Positions 1 to 8,401 of a stretch of DNA of 64,000 nucleotides are shown here, in pieces (the stretch's first letter is position 1; each line of letters begins with the position of its first letter). The notes below the pieces were generated by a model. The model made no database searches, had not been told where the DNA came from, and was given only the letters and a program-made list of their open reading frames with translations. The translations under genes were made by a program, and so were the position numbers. Source of the DNA: Streptomyces sclerotialus (GTDB lineage Bacteria; Actinomycetota; Actinomycetes; Streptomycetales; Streptomycetaceae); contig NZ_JBFOHP010000002.1 of the NCBI RefSeq assembly GCF_040907265.1, positions 2,752,501 through 2,816,500 of the forward strand, read 5' to 3'.

Positions 1-118
1 CGGAGAAAGCATAAAGCGCGGCGGTCGCCGGTCAACTCTCCGGCAACCGTGTTCCGCCACAGTTCACCCTTGGGCGACCCGTCCCCGCACCCACCCCGAC
101 GACCGCGCACTCCGCGGT

Positions 119-688
119 TCAGCCCTCCGCGACCAGGTCCGTCGCGACGGCGTCCGCCACCCTCTCGCAGGCCGCGACGGGCAGCTGGACGACGGCCGCC
201 GTACGCCTCGCACCGTCCGACGCCAGCTCCGCGACCGCCGGGAACGGACAGCGGAAGGACACCGCGAGCGTGCCGTCCGCACGGCGCCGCACCCGCAGCC
301 GGCCCTCGTACGCCTCCGCGGCGACGGGCCCGGCACCGCCGTCGGCCGGCTCCTCCGCGCCCGGCCCCGCCGGCGCGCGGCATCCGTCCCGGTCGTCCCC
401 CTCCCGGTCGTCGACCTGCACCGCACAGTGCCCGCCGTCCACCTCGATCGTGAGGCGGTAGGCGTCGGCACTGCCGTGGTCCATCACGTAGGCCGTCGCC
501 CGGGCCAGATCGGAGACCACGGACGCGGTCCCCTCCGCCGCGGCACCGAGCGCGTCCAGCACCGCACAGGCGAGGACGGCGGCCTCCTTGTCGCTGCCCG
601 GCCGCCGCCGTGCGCTGATCACCCAGCGGAACGCGGGGGGTCGGCCGGGGGCCGGGGACATACGGGAGACGGCCGTACTCTGCTCCAT
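119..688 (-). CDS. Hypothetical protein, degenerate HATPase/anti-sigma-like
   Basis: A 189-residue protein starting at an ATG. Residues 30-85 look like a worn-down ATP-binding regulator fold: an Asp/Leu/Ala-rich helix, then a YRLTIEVDGG strand, like the stretch after the N box in Streptomyces RsbW/SpoIIAB-type proteins. The Asn-rich N box and the glycine-rich G box are not visible. A run of Asp, Glu, Gly and Pro at about 90-120 looks like a disordered linker. The C-terminal half (RLRVRRRADGTLAVSF) is predicted beta. The function is not recognised; loss of ATP binding is inferred. It is transcribed alone, and its start faces a 300-bp spacer. Confidence 0.6.
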   Translation of the reverse strand: MEQSTAVSRMSPAPGRPPAFRWVISARRRPGSDKEAAVLACAVLDALGAAAEGTASVVSDLARATAYVMDHGSADAYRLTIEVDGGHCAVQVDDREGDDRDGCRAPAGPGAEEPADGGAGPVAAEAYEGRLRVRRRADGTLAVSFRCPFPAVAELASDGARRTAAVVQLPVAACERVADAVATDLVAEG

Positions 689-990
689 GGCCGGACCCTG
701 CTCTCCTTCGGAAACGGACTTCTCTCCGAGCTGCCGCTCGTGCGGAACACGCTGAACAGCCGTGACCGAGGTCCAGGGTCACCTGGCCTCACCATAGAAC
801 TCACGATCGACGCGGAACCGGCCGATTCCGGCCACTTACCCCCATGACGATCTCAGTCGTCTCCTGGGCTCTCCGCACGTCACATCCGCCCCTCCCGCCG
901 CACTTCCGGCGCGTGAAGTCACCAGGCCTGCATAACCGGCAGAAGGGACATGGCCGTACAGGCCGGCAGGCCGGAGCCGAACGAGAGGCC
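689..990. other. Spacer without a recognised gene
   Basis: About 300 bp between the start of the hypothetical gene at 688 and the end of the FAD oxidase gene at 991. It should hold the promoter for the former and the 3' end of the latter. I see no convincing coding frame, dyad or terminator. The ORFs that cross it are antisense shadows with Arg/Pro-rich composition. Confidence 0.4.
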
Positions 991-2382
991 CTAGGCGGCC
1001 CGCGCCGGACGGATGTTGTGGTTGCGGCGGAAGACGTTGTCCGGGTCGTACTCGGCCTTCACCGCGGCGAGCCGGCGGTGGTTGTCGGCGCCGACCCCGG
1101 CGACGACCCGGTCGCCGCCCTCGTCCCCGATGAAGTTCAGGTAGACGGTGCCGCTCGACCACGGCCGCACGGCGTCCCGCAGCCCGCGGGCCCACCGCCG
1201 GGCCCGCTCGTCGTCGGCCGGGTCCTCCCAGAGGCCCAGCGGGTGCACCGCCCACGGCGCCGAGCGCCAGGGCACCGGGTGGTCCGCCGCGCCGCGCGCG
1301 ACCGCGCCGCCCTGCGGCAGCAGCAGGTGCTGGGAGGGCGAGGGCACGACCATGTCACCGGCGCACCGGCAGAAGGTGTCGACGGCGGGGTCGGGCAGCT
1401 CGGCCAGGTACTCGGCTGACCAGTAGTTCCGGTAGCCGGGCGGGTCGTCGAGCAGGCACTGGAACTCCGCGTACGGCATGTCCGTGATCAGCTCGCCCTC
1501 GTGCCCGAGGCGCAGCATCGGCGCCATCACCTCCCGCGCCTCCGCCACCGGCCCCACGTACGTGACCAGGCACGCCACCACGAGACGGCCCACCAGGTGC
1601 GCGGGCACGAACTCCTCGGCCGGGCCCGTGAGGTAGAGCAGCCCGCCGCCTGCCTCGTCCGGCGCCGCCGTCATGAAGTCGCGGTACGCGCGCATGACCT
1701 CGGGCCCGGCCTCCGGGCGCCACACCAGCAGCCCGAAGCTGAACGCGGGCAGTTCGTGCAGCCGGAGCGTGAAGGAGGTCGCCACGCCGAAGTTGCCGCC
1801 GCCTCCGTGCAGCGCCCAGAACAGCTCGGGGCGCTCCGTCCCGCTCGCCCGCACGGCCTCCCCGGCCGCCGTGACCAGCTCGACCTCCAGGAGGTTGTCG
1901 CAGGTCAGCCCGTACTTCCGCTCCAGCCAGCCGGACCCGCCGCCCAGCGTGTAACCGCCCACGCCCGTGGTCGACACCCGGCCGCCGGTCGTCGCCAGCC
2001 CGTGTGCGGCGGCCGCCCGGTCGAGGTCGCCCATGGTCGCGCCGCCACCGACGCGGACCGTGCGGCTCCCGGCGTCGACCGTCGCGGCGTTCATCCGGCG
2101 CAGGTCGACGACGAGACCGCCGTCGTTCACCGCCGTCCCCGCGACGCCGTGCCCACCGCCGCGCACCGCGATCTCCAGGCCCTGTTCCCGCCCGAAACGG
2201 ATCGCCCGGCCGACGTCCTCGGCGGTCGCGCACCCCGCGATGACCGCGGGCCGCCGGTCGATCATCGCGTTGAACACACCACGGTGCTCGTCGTACCCGG
2301 GGTCCCCCGGCGTGATCACTTCCCCCGCGAACCCGGCCCGCAGACCGTCCACCGCCGCACCGCTCGCCTCATGGGCCGCCAT
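991..2382 (-). CDS. FAD-linked oxidase, berberine-bridge-enzyme type
   Basis: A 463-residue flavoprotein with the two-part PCMH/BBE layout. The N-terminal FAD domain (about 40-210) carries VRGGGHGVAG, where the His is the usual site of covalent FAD attachment, then a glycine-rich stretch GGYTLGGGSGW. The C-terminal BBE domain ends with YDPDNVFRRNHNI, typical of the family. The second attachment Cys of bicovalent enzymes is absent, so single histidyl attachment is inferred. The start at 2382 is preceded by AGGGGG; the longer frame upstream is Arg/Pro-rich and not credible. Family members oxidise sugars, alkaloids or antibiotic intermediates. The substrate here cannot be told, since no biosynthetic cluster adjoins. 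Confidence 0.85.
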   Translation of the reverse strand: MAAHEASGAAVDGLRAGFAGEVITPGDPGYDEHRGVFNAMIDRRPAVIAGCATAEDVGRAIRFGREQGLEIAVRGGGHGVAGTAVNDGGLVVDLRRMNAATVDAGSRTVRVGGGATMGDLDRAAAAHGLATTGGRVSTTGVGGYTLGGGSGWLERKYGLTCDNLLEVELVTAAGEAVRASGTERPELFWALHGGGGNFGVATSFTLRLHELPAFSFGLLVWRPEAGPEVMRAYRDFMTAAPDEAGGGLLYLTGPAEEFVPAHLVGRLVVACLVTYVGPVAEAREVMAPMLRLGHEGELITDMPYAEFQCLLDDPPGYRNYWSAEYLAELPDPAVDTFCRCAGDMVVPSPSQHLLLPQGGAVARGAADHPVPWRSAPWAVHPLGLWEDPADDERARRWARGLRDAVRPWSSGTVYLNFIGDEGGDRVVAGVGADNHRRLAAVKAEYDPDNVFRRNHNIRPARAA

Positions 2383-2498
2383 CGGACACCCCCTGGTACC
2401 GCCTGGGTCCACTCCCCCGGTCCCCCGAGCGTAGCGCCGCCCTCCGCCCCCGCCAGCCCGTCGCGCACGGGCACTTACGGGCTTCCCGCGGAGCGGCT

Positions 2499-3242
2499 CT
2501 AGGCGCCCCCGGACGGCACCGGAGCCGGCGGCAGCACGGCGTCGATGGACTCGCGGAGGGCGCGGTAGCAGCCGCACGCCCTGGCTTCCAGCCGTTCCCG
2601 GTCCAGCACGGTGATCGTGCCGCGGTGGTAGCTGATGCACCCCTCCTCGGCCAGCGCGCCGGCGACCTCACTGACCGAGGACCTGCGCACCGCGAGCATC
2701 TGCGCGAGGAACTTCTGCGTGAGCAGGAACTGGTTGCTGTGCATCCGGTCGGCCGTCATCAGCAGCCAGCGGGCGCACCGCTGCCGGGTGCGGTGGCTGC
2801 GGTTGCAGGCGGCGTTCCGGGCGAGCTGGGTGAACATGGTCTGGGTGTAGAGCTGCATGACGTGCTGGAGCGGTCCGTCCACCAGGGCGAGCTCCTGCCG
2901 GAAGAGGTCGGCGTCCATCCGCCATCCCCAGCCGGGGACCTGGCAGACCGCCCGCTCGGTCGGTATGCCGACGCCCAGGAACACCGGGAGCCCGACCACC
3001 CCCTCGTCGCCGACGGTGGCGACCTCCACGTCCGGCCCGTCCAGCTCGGCGACGATCGAGCAGACGCCGCGCATGGGGAACCACAGGGCGTCGATCCGCT
3101 CACCGGGCCGGTACAGCCTCTCCGAGAGCTCCAGGTCGACCCGCTTGAGCAGGGGGAACAGCCGTTCGCGCTCCGCGTCCGGCAGAGCCGCCAGGAGCCG
3201 GTTGCCCAGCAGATCGTCGGGACTGGCTCCGCTGCCCGTCAT
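2499..3242 (-). CDS. Crp/Fnr-family transcriptional regulator
   Basis: A 247-residue protein. The cyclic-nucleotide-type beta barrel (about 20-140) includes YRPGERIDALWFP and VGDEGVVGLPVFLG. A C-terminal winged helix has the recognition region LTQKFLAQMLAVRRSSVSEV. The barrel lacks the usual RxE/RxS phosphate-binding cassette, so cAMP binding is doubtful; this matches the actinobacterial branch with a GMGWR-like segment (here PGWGWRMD). A cluster of Cys, His and Arg residues around AACNRSHRTRQRCARW could sense a small molecule or metal, but this is inference. GAAAGG precedes the ATG. It lies 23 bp downstream of the cheB-like gene, so the two are probably co-transcribed. Confidence 0.85.
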   Translation of the reverse strand: MTGSGASPDDLLGNRLLAALPDAERERLFPLLKRVDLELSERLYRPGERIDALWFPMRGVCSIVAELDGPDVEVATVGDEGVVGLPVFLGVGIPTERAVCQVPGWGWRMDADLFRQELALVDGPLQHVMQLYTQTMFTQLARNAACNRSHRTRQRCARWLLMTADRMHSNQFLLTQKFLAQMLAVRRSSVSEVAGALAEEGCISYHRGTITVLDRERLEARACGCYRALRESIDAVLPPAPVPSGGA

Positions 3243-3265
3243 GACTGCTCGCCTTTCGTCCGGTG

Positions 3266-3925
3266 TCAGCCGGCGACCGTCGGCGGGATCACCGCCGCCC
3301 AGGGCGGCAACGACACCCTCATCAGCCCCGCGGCGCCCGGCACCATCACCAGGCTGACCAGCGCATGAGCCAGCACCGGCAAGGGCAGCACGAAGTCTAC
3401 GCAGCCGGTCGCGATCGCGGCGCGAGGCATGCCGGAGGCCATCGAAGTGCTGAGGTCCTGGGCGAACACCCGGCCACCGGCCCCCCGGACGTGCCGCACC
3501 CCGAGAGCGCCGTCGTCCAGCCGGCCGGTCAGTACCGCCGCCAGGAGACGGGGACCGAACGCGGCGGCGGCCGAGGCGAGGACGTGATCCGCCGTCCGAC
3601 TGCCGTCCACGGGGTGCAGCGACACTTCGCCCTCGGACGTGAAGGAGGCTCCGTGGCCCGCGGGCACGACATGCGCGACACCGGGCGTCAGCCGGTCGCC
3701 GTCGGCCAGTAGCCGCACCGGCAGCGCCGAACGGTAGGCGAGCACCTTGATGAGCGAGTCGTACTCCCGCACCGGCCGGTGCTGCACGAGCACCACCGCC
3801 GCCGGGAACCCCTCGGGCAGCTCGCTGAGGATCTCCCGGTAGGCCTCCACACCCCCGAGCGAGGCCGCCAAGCACACCACATCGAAGGCGGCGGCGCCCC
3901 CCGCCTTCTGCACGGTACCGAACAC
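3266..3925 (-). CDS. Stand-alone CheB-type methylesterase
   Basis: A 219-residue protein from a GTG preceded by GGGGG; an ATG at 4000 would add 25 residues lacking family similarity. It is the CheB catalytic domain alone, with no receiver domain. LAASLGG carries the nucleophile Ser, QHRP the His, TGRLDDGALG the Asp, and the tail ATGCVDFVLPL is typical. CheB normally removes methyl groups from chemoreceptors, but streptomycetes lack chemotaxis, so the substrate is probably another glutamyl methyl ester or is unknown. The C-terminus (residues 175-219) is hydrophobic. It precedes the Crp-type regulator gene in an apparent two-gene operon. Confidence 0.75.
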   Translation of the reverse strand: MFGTVQKAGGAAAFDVVCLAASLGGVEAYREILSELPEGFPAAVVLVQHRPVREYDSLIKVLAYRSALPVRLLADGDRLTPGVAHVVPAGHGASFTSEGEVSLHPVDGSRTADHVLASAAAAFGPRLLAAVLTGRLDDGALGVRHVRGAGGRVFAQDLSTSMASGMPRAAIATGCVDFVLPLPVLAHALVSLVMVPGAAGLMRVSLPPWAAVIPPTVAG

Positions 3926-4010
3926 GCCCCCAGAGTAATGCCCGCCACCGAACACATCCACCTGCACCTCACTCCGGCCCACCGCTCCCGGCCGCACCAC
4001 CGGAACGACG

Positions 4011-4042
4011 AAGACCCCCGTCGAGATCGACGAGGGGTCTTC
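4011..4042 (-). terminator. Hairpin terminator of tRNA-Val
   Basis: The arms AAGACCCC and GGGGTCTT, with an inner GTCGA/TCGAC pairing, form a nearly perfect stem starting 5 bp beyond the 3' end of the tRNA. It lies between the tRNA and the cheB-like gene on the same strand, so it should isolate them. Confidence 0.75.
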
Positions 4043-4046
4043 GCGC

Positions 4047-4121
4047 TGGTGGGCACAACAGGATTTGAACCTGTGACATCTGCTTTGTAAGAGCAGCGCT
4101 CTACCGCTGAGCTATGCGCCC
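4047..4121 (-). tRNA. tRNA-Val (anticodon UAC)
   Basis: A 75-nt cloverleaf. The acceptor GGGCGCA pairs with TGTGCCC (one G-U). The D arm contains AGCTCAGCGGTAGAGC. The anticodon stem CTGCT/AGCAG encloses CTTACAA, with anticodon TAC at 4087-4089. The T arm holds GGTTCAAATCC. The CCA end is encoded. It reads valine GUA codons, which are rare in this GC-rich genome. No integrase or duplicated 3' end is seen nearby, so it is not being used as an attachment site here. Confidence 0.95.
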
Positions 4122-4354
4122 GGATGAACCGACAGACTACCTTGCCTGCGGGGATGGTTCGCAAACCCGTCGGGGGAAGTGCCCGGATGCTGAACCTACC
4201 GACCGGTGTGTTCGTCCGTACAGGGTGGGAGAATGGCTTCGGGCCTGGGGCGACGCGAGCGGGAGAGGGTTGTGACGGCGACATACACGCGGCTGTACGA
4301 GCGGCGAGCACGTCGTCGGTGCCCACGTCGGCCGCGGCGAGAGTCGGTGGGGGG

Positions 4355-5617
4355 ATGATGGCGTTCGCCGGGGGCGGTACGCGGCGGTGGTTCGGCCGCG
4401 GGGAGAGCCAGCGGGCCGAGGCACAGGCGGCGAAGGACGCCGCGGCGGCCGCGTTCTACGAGCTGGACACCGCGCAGCGGGACCTGCGGATCTCGATCGA
4501 GACGATCACGGCGGTGGACGACTCGGCCGGGGCGCGGCGGGCCGCCGAGGGGTACACGGGCCTGAGCCGGCGGATCGACGAGGTCAGCCGGACGTACATC
4601 GCGGCGGTGGACGCCCACGACCTGGACCGCGACGATCTCGACGGTGGCGCCGCCGCACGGGCGCGGGCGGACCTGACCCGCGCGAAGGACGAGCTGACGG
4701 CGGTCGGCAAGGAGCTGGAACGGTTCGCGCAGGGCCTCGGGCCGCTGCTGCAGACCGCTGAGTCACAGCTGGCGCGGCTGGCGCCGGCGGTGGAGCGGGC
4801 GCGGCAGGCGCTGCTCGCGGCGACACAGGCGCTGGACTCGGTGCGCGGCAGCGGGCTGAGAGCCGACGATCTCGCGGCGCGGCTGGCGGCGCTGTCGCCG
4901 GAGCTCACCAAGCTGAACCAAGGGGCCGGGCAGCACGGCGTGCAGGAGACGATCCGGCGCGCGGATGATGTCCTGCGGCGGGCCGAAGCCGTGCGGAGCG
5001 AGGCGGAGCGGCTGCCCGAGAAGGCCGCGGAGATCGACAAGCGGCTGGTGTCGCTGCGGACGCGGGCGCAGGCCATCACGACGCGGGCCGCTGGCGTCGA
5101 GCCGGTGCTGAGCGAGCTGCGGCGGCGGTACAGCGTGGCCTGCTGGCAGGACCTCCAGCAGGTGCCCGGCCAGGCGGCCGACGCGGTGCGGCAGGCGGAG
5201 ACCAGGCTGCGGGAGGCGCAGAGCGCGCGGGACGAGCAGCGCTGGGCGGACGCGACGAGCCTGCTGGCGACCGTACGGGCCCTGCTGAACACGACGGACG
5301 AGGCGGTGTCGGCCGCCGGGGACCGGCTGCGGCGGCTGGACGAGGTCTCCTTCGACCGGCAGAAGGAGGTCGAGCGGACGCGGTTCGCGATCCGGGACGC
5401 GCAGCGGCTGGCGATGGCGGGCCGCAGTACGCCCGACCCGCGGCACGCCCGTCCGCTGGACGAGGCGGTGGCGCGGCTGGAGCGTGCGGAGGCCGGGCTG
5501 GAGGGCAGCCGGCATCCGGACTGGTGGCACTTCCTCACGGAGACGGACGCGGTGCGGGAGACCGCGGCGCGGGTGGTCCAGGCGATCCGTGAGGAGCGGG
5601 GCGGCGCCGGCGGCTGA
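4355..5617 (+). CDS. Long coiled-coil protein, unknown function
   Basis: A 420-residue protein that is almost entirely helical with heptad-like Ala, Leu, Arg and Glu spacing (about 20-400) and no enzyme motif. The N-terminus MMAFAGGGTRRWF is short and basic, with no signal peptide or membrane segment, so a cytoplasmic structural or scaffold role is inferred. The start is chosen at 4355 after GGTGGGGGG; the frame is open further upstream, but that part crosses the promoter region next to the tRNA and has unrelated composition. A 28-codon GTG frame (4272-4358) ends with a TGA overlapping this ATG, which might couple translation. I do not recognise the family beyond homologues expected in streptomycetes. 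Confidence 0.75.
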   Translation: MMAFAGGGTRRWFGRGESQRAEAQAAKDAAAAAFYELDTAQRDLRISIETITAVDDSAGARRAAEGYTGLSRRIDEVSRTYIAAVDAHDLDRDDLDGGAAARARADLTRAKDELTAVGKELERFAQGLGPLLQTAESQLARLAPAVERARQALLAATQALDSVRGSGLRADDLAARLAALSPELTKLNQGAGQHGVQETIRRADDVLRRAEAVRSEAERLPEKAAEIDKRLVSLRTRAQAITTRAAGVEPVLSELRRRYSVACWQDLQQVPGQAADAVRQAETRLREAQSARDEQRWADATSLLATVRALLNTTDEAVSAAGDRLRRLDEVSFDRQKEVERTRFAIRDAQRLAMAGRSTPDPRHARPLDEAVARLERAEAGLEGSRHPDWWHFLTETDAVRETAARVVQAIREERGGAGG

Positions 5618-5726
5618 GCGCCGGGCAGACGCACGCCGTGCGATGGCGGCCTCGCGCCCCCTGGCGGAAGCTGGAGGGAGGTACTCCCGCGGTCCCCCGC
5701 GTACGTCTGTGCAAAGGAGGCCGGTC

Positions 5727-6419
5727 ATGGCTGTCGGCCACGCCCTCCGCGGGCCTTTCCACCACCCCCGGCGGCGCATCACGCTCGATGAGCACCTGCC
5801 CGTCGACCACCGGCTGAGCAGGGTCTACCGGTTCGGTGCCGGACTGATGGGGCTGGTCCTCGTCGCCTTCGGCATCCTCGGCCTGATCGACCGGATCGGC
5901 TTCTTCGACACCGGCGGCGACACGGTGGCCGGGCTGAACACGAACGGCGCGCTGAGCGTGCTGTCCGTCGTCATCGGCCTGCTGCTCTTCGTGGGCATGG
6001 TGCTCGGCGGCAATACCGCCTCCACCCTGAACGCCGTGCTCGGCGTCGCCTTCCTGCTGAGCGGCTTCGTCAACCTGGCGTTGCTGGAGACGGGCTTCAA
6101 CTACCTCGCCTTCCGCCTCCAGAACGTCCTGTTCAGCTTCGTGGTCGGGCTCCTGCTGCTGGTCTTCGGCATGTACGGCCGGGTCAGCGGCGGCCTGCCG
6201 CACGACAACCCGTACTGGCGCGCCCGGCACCCGGACGAGGTGCCCCGCTCCTCCCGCCTCAACCCCCAGCAGGCGGCGCTGCTGCGGAAGGCCGCGCGGG
6301 AGGCGCAGGAGCGGGAGCTCACGAGCCGGGAGCACCGCGCCCGTACGGCACGGCGGCACAGCCGGGAGGCGGGGCTCCGGCAGAAACTGGCACGCGCGCG
6401 GCGGCGTGGCGGCGCGTGA
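5727..6419 (+). CDS. DUF4383-type membrane protein
   Basis: A 230-residue integral membrane protein. Four hydrophobic segments (about 36-55, 75-97, 103-123 and 134-153) match the DUF4383 layout, with NLALLETGFNYLAF between the last two. The N-terminal 30 residues are basic and cytoplasmic. The C-terminal 65 residues are charged and Arg/Glu-rich, probably a cytoplasmic helix. AAAGGAGG lies 8 nt before the ATG, a very strong ribosome site. No biochemical role is known for the family. The gene stands alone between the coiled-coil gene and the KDPG aldolase gene. Confidence 0.8.
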   Translation: MAVGHALRGPFHHPRRRITLDEHLPVDHRLSRVYRFGAGLMGLVLVAFGILGLIDRIGFFDTGGDTVAGLNTNGALSVLSVVIGLLLFVGMVLGGNTASTLNAVLGVAFLLSGFVNLALLETGFNYLAFRLQNVLFSFVVGLLLLVFGMYGRVSGGLPHDNPYWRARHPDEVPRSSRLNPQQAALLRKAAREAQERELTSREHRARTARRHSREAGLRQKLARARRRGGA

Positions 6420-6519
6420 CGGGGCAAGGACGCGTAACGGGGCGGGGGCACCGCGCCTGACCGGTGATTCAGAATGGCGGCAGCAGGACCTCCGCACCGC
6501 CGCACCCACCGGGAGAATC

Positions 6520-7158
6520 ATGGACTTCAGCGCAGCGCTCCGGGCCGGGCGACTCGTCGCCATCATCCGCGGCCAGGACCCGGAGGCCGCCTTCCGTACG
6601 GTCATGGCCCTGGCCGAGGAGGGCGTACGGCTCGTCGAGGTCTCGCTCAGCGGCGCGGACGCGCTCGGTGTCATCCGGCGGGCGCGGCAGGAGCTGGGGC
6701 CTGACGCGTGGCTGGGCGCGGGTACGGTCACCACCGCCGAGGACGTCGCGCGGGCCGCCGAGGCCGGGGCGAACCTGGCGGTCACGCCGGGGCTGGGCGC
6801 GGGCGTCGACGAGTGCGTACGCCGTGAGCTGCCGGTGGTGGCCGGGGTGCTGACGCCGACCGAGGTGATCGCCGCGCGGGCCGCCGGGGCGACGGCCCTG
6901 AAGCTGTTCCCCGCCTCCCTCGGCGGTCCCGCGTACCTGAAGGCGCTGCGGGCGCCGTTCCCGGAGCTGCCGTTCGTGCCGGTGGGCGGCGTGGACGCGG
7001 CCGCTGCCCGTGCCTACCTGGCCGCGGGCGCGGTGGCGGTGGGCGTCGGCTCGCCGCTGATCGGGGACGCGGCGGACGGCGGCGACCTGGCCGGGCTGCG
7101 CCGCCGCGCCGCCGACTTCCTGGAGGTCTGCGCCGAGGGCGCGGAGGGGCTGGCGTGA
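6520..7158 (+). CDS. eda: 2-keto-3-deoxy-6-phosphogluconate (KDPG/KHG) aldolase
   Basis: A 212-residue class I aldolase that splits 2-keto-3-deoxy-6-phosphogluconate, or 4-hydroxy-2-oxoglutarate, to pyruvate plus an aldehyde. The family signatures are visible: VRLVEVSLSG with the catalytic Glu, GAGTVTTAEDV, GVLTPTEVIAA, ALKLFPAS with the Schiff-base Lys, and VPVGGVD for phosphate binding. The length fits the family. GGGAG precedes the ATG. The stop overlaps the GTG of the sugar kinase gene by 4 nt, so the pair is translationally coupled and forms the lower part of a ketodeoxygluconate pathway. No dehydratase gene lies beside them. Confidence 0.9.
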   Translation: MDFSAALRAGRLVAIIRGQDPEAAFRTVMALAEEGVRLVEVSLSGADALGVIRRARQELGPDAWLGAGTVTTAEDVARAAEAGANLAVTPGLGAGVDECVRRELPVVAGVLTPTEVIAARAAGATALKLFPASLGGPAYLKALRAPFPELPFVPVGGVDAAAARAYLAAGAVAVGVGSPLIGDAADGGDLAGLRRRAADFLEVCAEGAEGLA

Positions 7159-8129
7159 GCGGTACGCACACGGCCGGGCCGGAGGTGCTCACCCTCGGCG
7201 AGACCATGGTGGCCCTGCGCGGCAGCGGACCGCTGAAGCTGGGCGGCACGATGCGGGTGTCCGTCGCGGGCGCCGAGAGCAACGTGGCCATCGGGCTGGC
7301 CCGGCTGGGGCACCGGGTGCGCTGGGCGGGCGCCGTGGGTGACGACGAGGCCGGGCAGCTGGTGCTGCGCACGCTGCGGGCCGAGGGCGTGGACGTGTCG
7401 TACGCGGCGACGGACACCGGCGGGGCGCCGACCGGGCTGCTGATGTTCGAGCCCCGGCTGCCCGAGGTGACGCGGGTGCACTACTACCGGGCGGGGTCGG
7501 CCGGTTCGCGGCTGCGCGCCGAGGACGCCGAGCGGGCGTTCACGGCCGCGCCGCCGCGCATCGTGCACCTCACGGGCATCACGCCCGCGCTGGGCCCCGA
7601 GGCGCGTGAAGCCGCCGAACGGGCCCTGCGGCTGGCCCGCGCGCACGGCAGCACGGTCTGCCTCGACGTGAACTTCCGGTCCCGGCTGTGGGACGCGGAG
7701 GCGGCGGCCGAGGTGCTGACCGCCTGGATACCGTCCGTGGACGTACTGATCGCCTCGGAGGACGAGCTGCCGCTGTGCCTGCCGGAGAGCGTGTCCTCTC
7801 CTGCCGCTCAGGCCGCGGAGCTGCTGCGAACCGGGGTCGGCGAGGTCGTGGTCAAGCTCGGCGCGGCGGGCGCCACCACGTACACGGCGGACGGGCCGCG
7901 GCACGCGCCCGCGAAGGCCGTACGGGCGGTGGACGCGGTCGGCGCCGGCGACGCCTTCGTGGCGGGGTACCTCTCAGCGCTGCTGGACGGCGAGCCGGTG
8001 GCCGGGCGGCTGGCACGCGCGGTCACCACGGGCGCGTTCGCGGTCGCCTCGCCCGGCGACTGGGAGGGCGCCCCGACCCGCGCCGAACTGGGCATGCTGG
8101 GCGCGGCACCGGGCACGGTGGTGCGCTGA
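7155..8129 (+). CDS. kdgK: PfkB-family sugar kinase, likely 2-keto-3-deoxygluconate kinase
   Basis: A 324-residue ribokinase-fold enzyme. The N-terminal part has the GAESNVAIGLARLG substrate loop. The C-terminal part has DAVGAGDAFVAGYLSALL with the anion-hole GAGD and catalytic Asp. Ketodeoxygluconate is inferred as substrate from the GTGA overlap with the KDPG aldolase gene: the kinase would make the aldolase's substrate. The sequence alone could also fit a fructokinase or another PfkB enzyme. There is no separate ribosome site, which fits coupling to the aldolase. Confidence 0.85.
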   Translation: MSGTHTAGPEVLTLGETMVALRGSGPLKLGGTMRVSVAGAESNVAIGLARLGHRVRWAGAVGDDEAGQLVLRTLRAEGVDVSYAATDTGGAPTGLLMFEPRLPEVTRVHYYRAGSAGSRLRAEDAERAFTAAPPRIVHLTGITPALGPEAREAAERALRLARAHGSTVCLDVNFRSRLWDAEAAAEVLTAWIPSVDVLIASEDELPLCLPESVSSPAAQAAELLRTGVGEVVVKLGAAGATTYTADGPRHAPAKAVRAVDAVGAGDAFVAGYLSALLDGEPVAGRLARAVTTGAFAVASPGDWEGAPTRAELGMLGAAPGTVVR

Positions 8130-8170
8130 GGCCTTCCCTGTCCCGCGGCGGGCCGCCGTATTCTTCTCCC

Positions 8171-8383
8171 ATGCCCCGATACGAGTACCGCTGCCGCTCC
8201 TGTGAGACGACCTTCGAGGTCAGCCGGCCGATGGCCGAGTCCGCCGCGCCCGCGCCCTGCCCCGAGGGGCACGCGGACACGGTGAAGCTGCTGTCGGCCG
8301 TGGCGGTGGGCGGCACGGCCGCGGCGCCGGCCCCGAGCGGTGGCGGTGGCGGCGGCTGCTGCGGGGGCGGCTGCTGCGGTTGA
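8171..8383 (+). CDS. FmdB-type zinc-ribbon protein
   Basis: A 70-residue protein. MPRYEYRCRSCETTFEV is the classic FmdB start with the first CxxC. The second metal pair is reduced to one Cys in APCPEGHADTVKLLS, where the family usually shows CPxCG. The C-terminus is a low-complexity run of Gly and Cys (GGGGCCGGGCCG), common in actinobacterial members and possibly metal-binding. The family is linked by name to formamidase regulation, but its function is unproven. It lies 42 bp after the sugar kinase gene and may be read through from it. Confidence 0.85.
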   Translation: MPRYEYRCRSCETTFEVSRPMAESAAPAPCPEGHADTVKLLSAVAVGGTAAAPAPSGGGGGGCCGGGCCG

Positions 8384-8401
8384 GCCGCCCCGGCCGGCTC
8401 C

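Noticed and set aside
1..118. Partial gene at the left edge
   Set aside because: No frame with coding character continues from the edge; the first clear gene ends at 119 on the minus strand.
2383..2640. N-terminal extension of the FAD oxidase to 549 residues
   Set aside because: The extra residues are Arg/Gly/Pro-rich, unlike the family, and a good ribosome site precedes the ATG at 2382.
4047..4121. tRNA used as integration site of a mobile island
   Set aside because: No integrase, direct repeat of the tRNA end or composition change lies within 10 kb.
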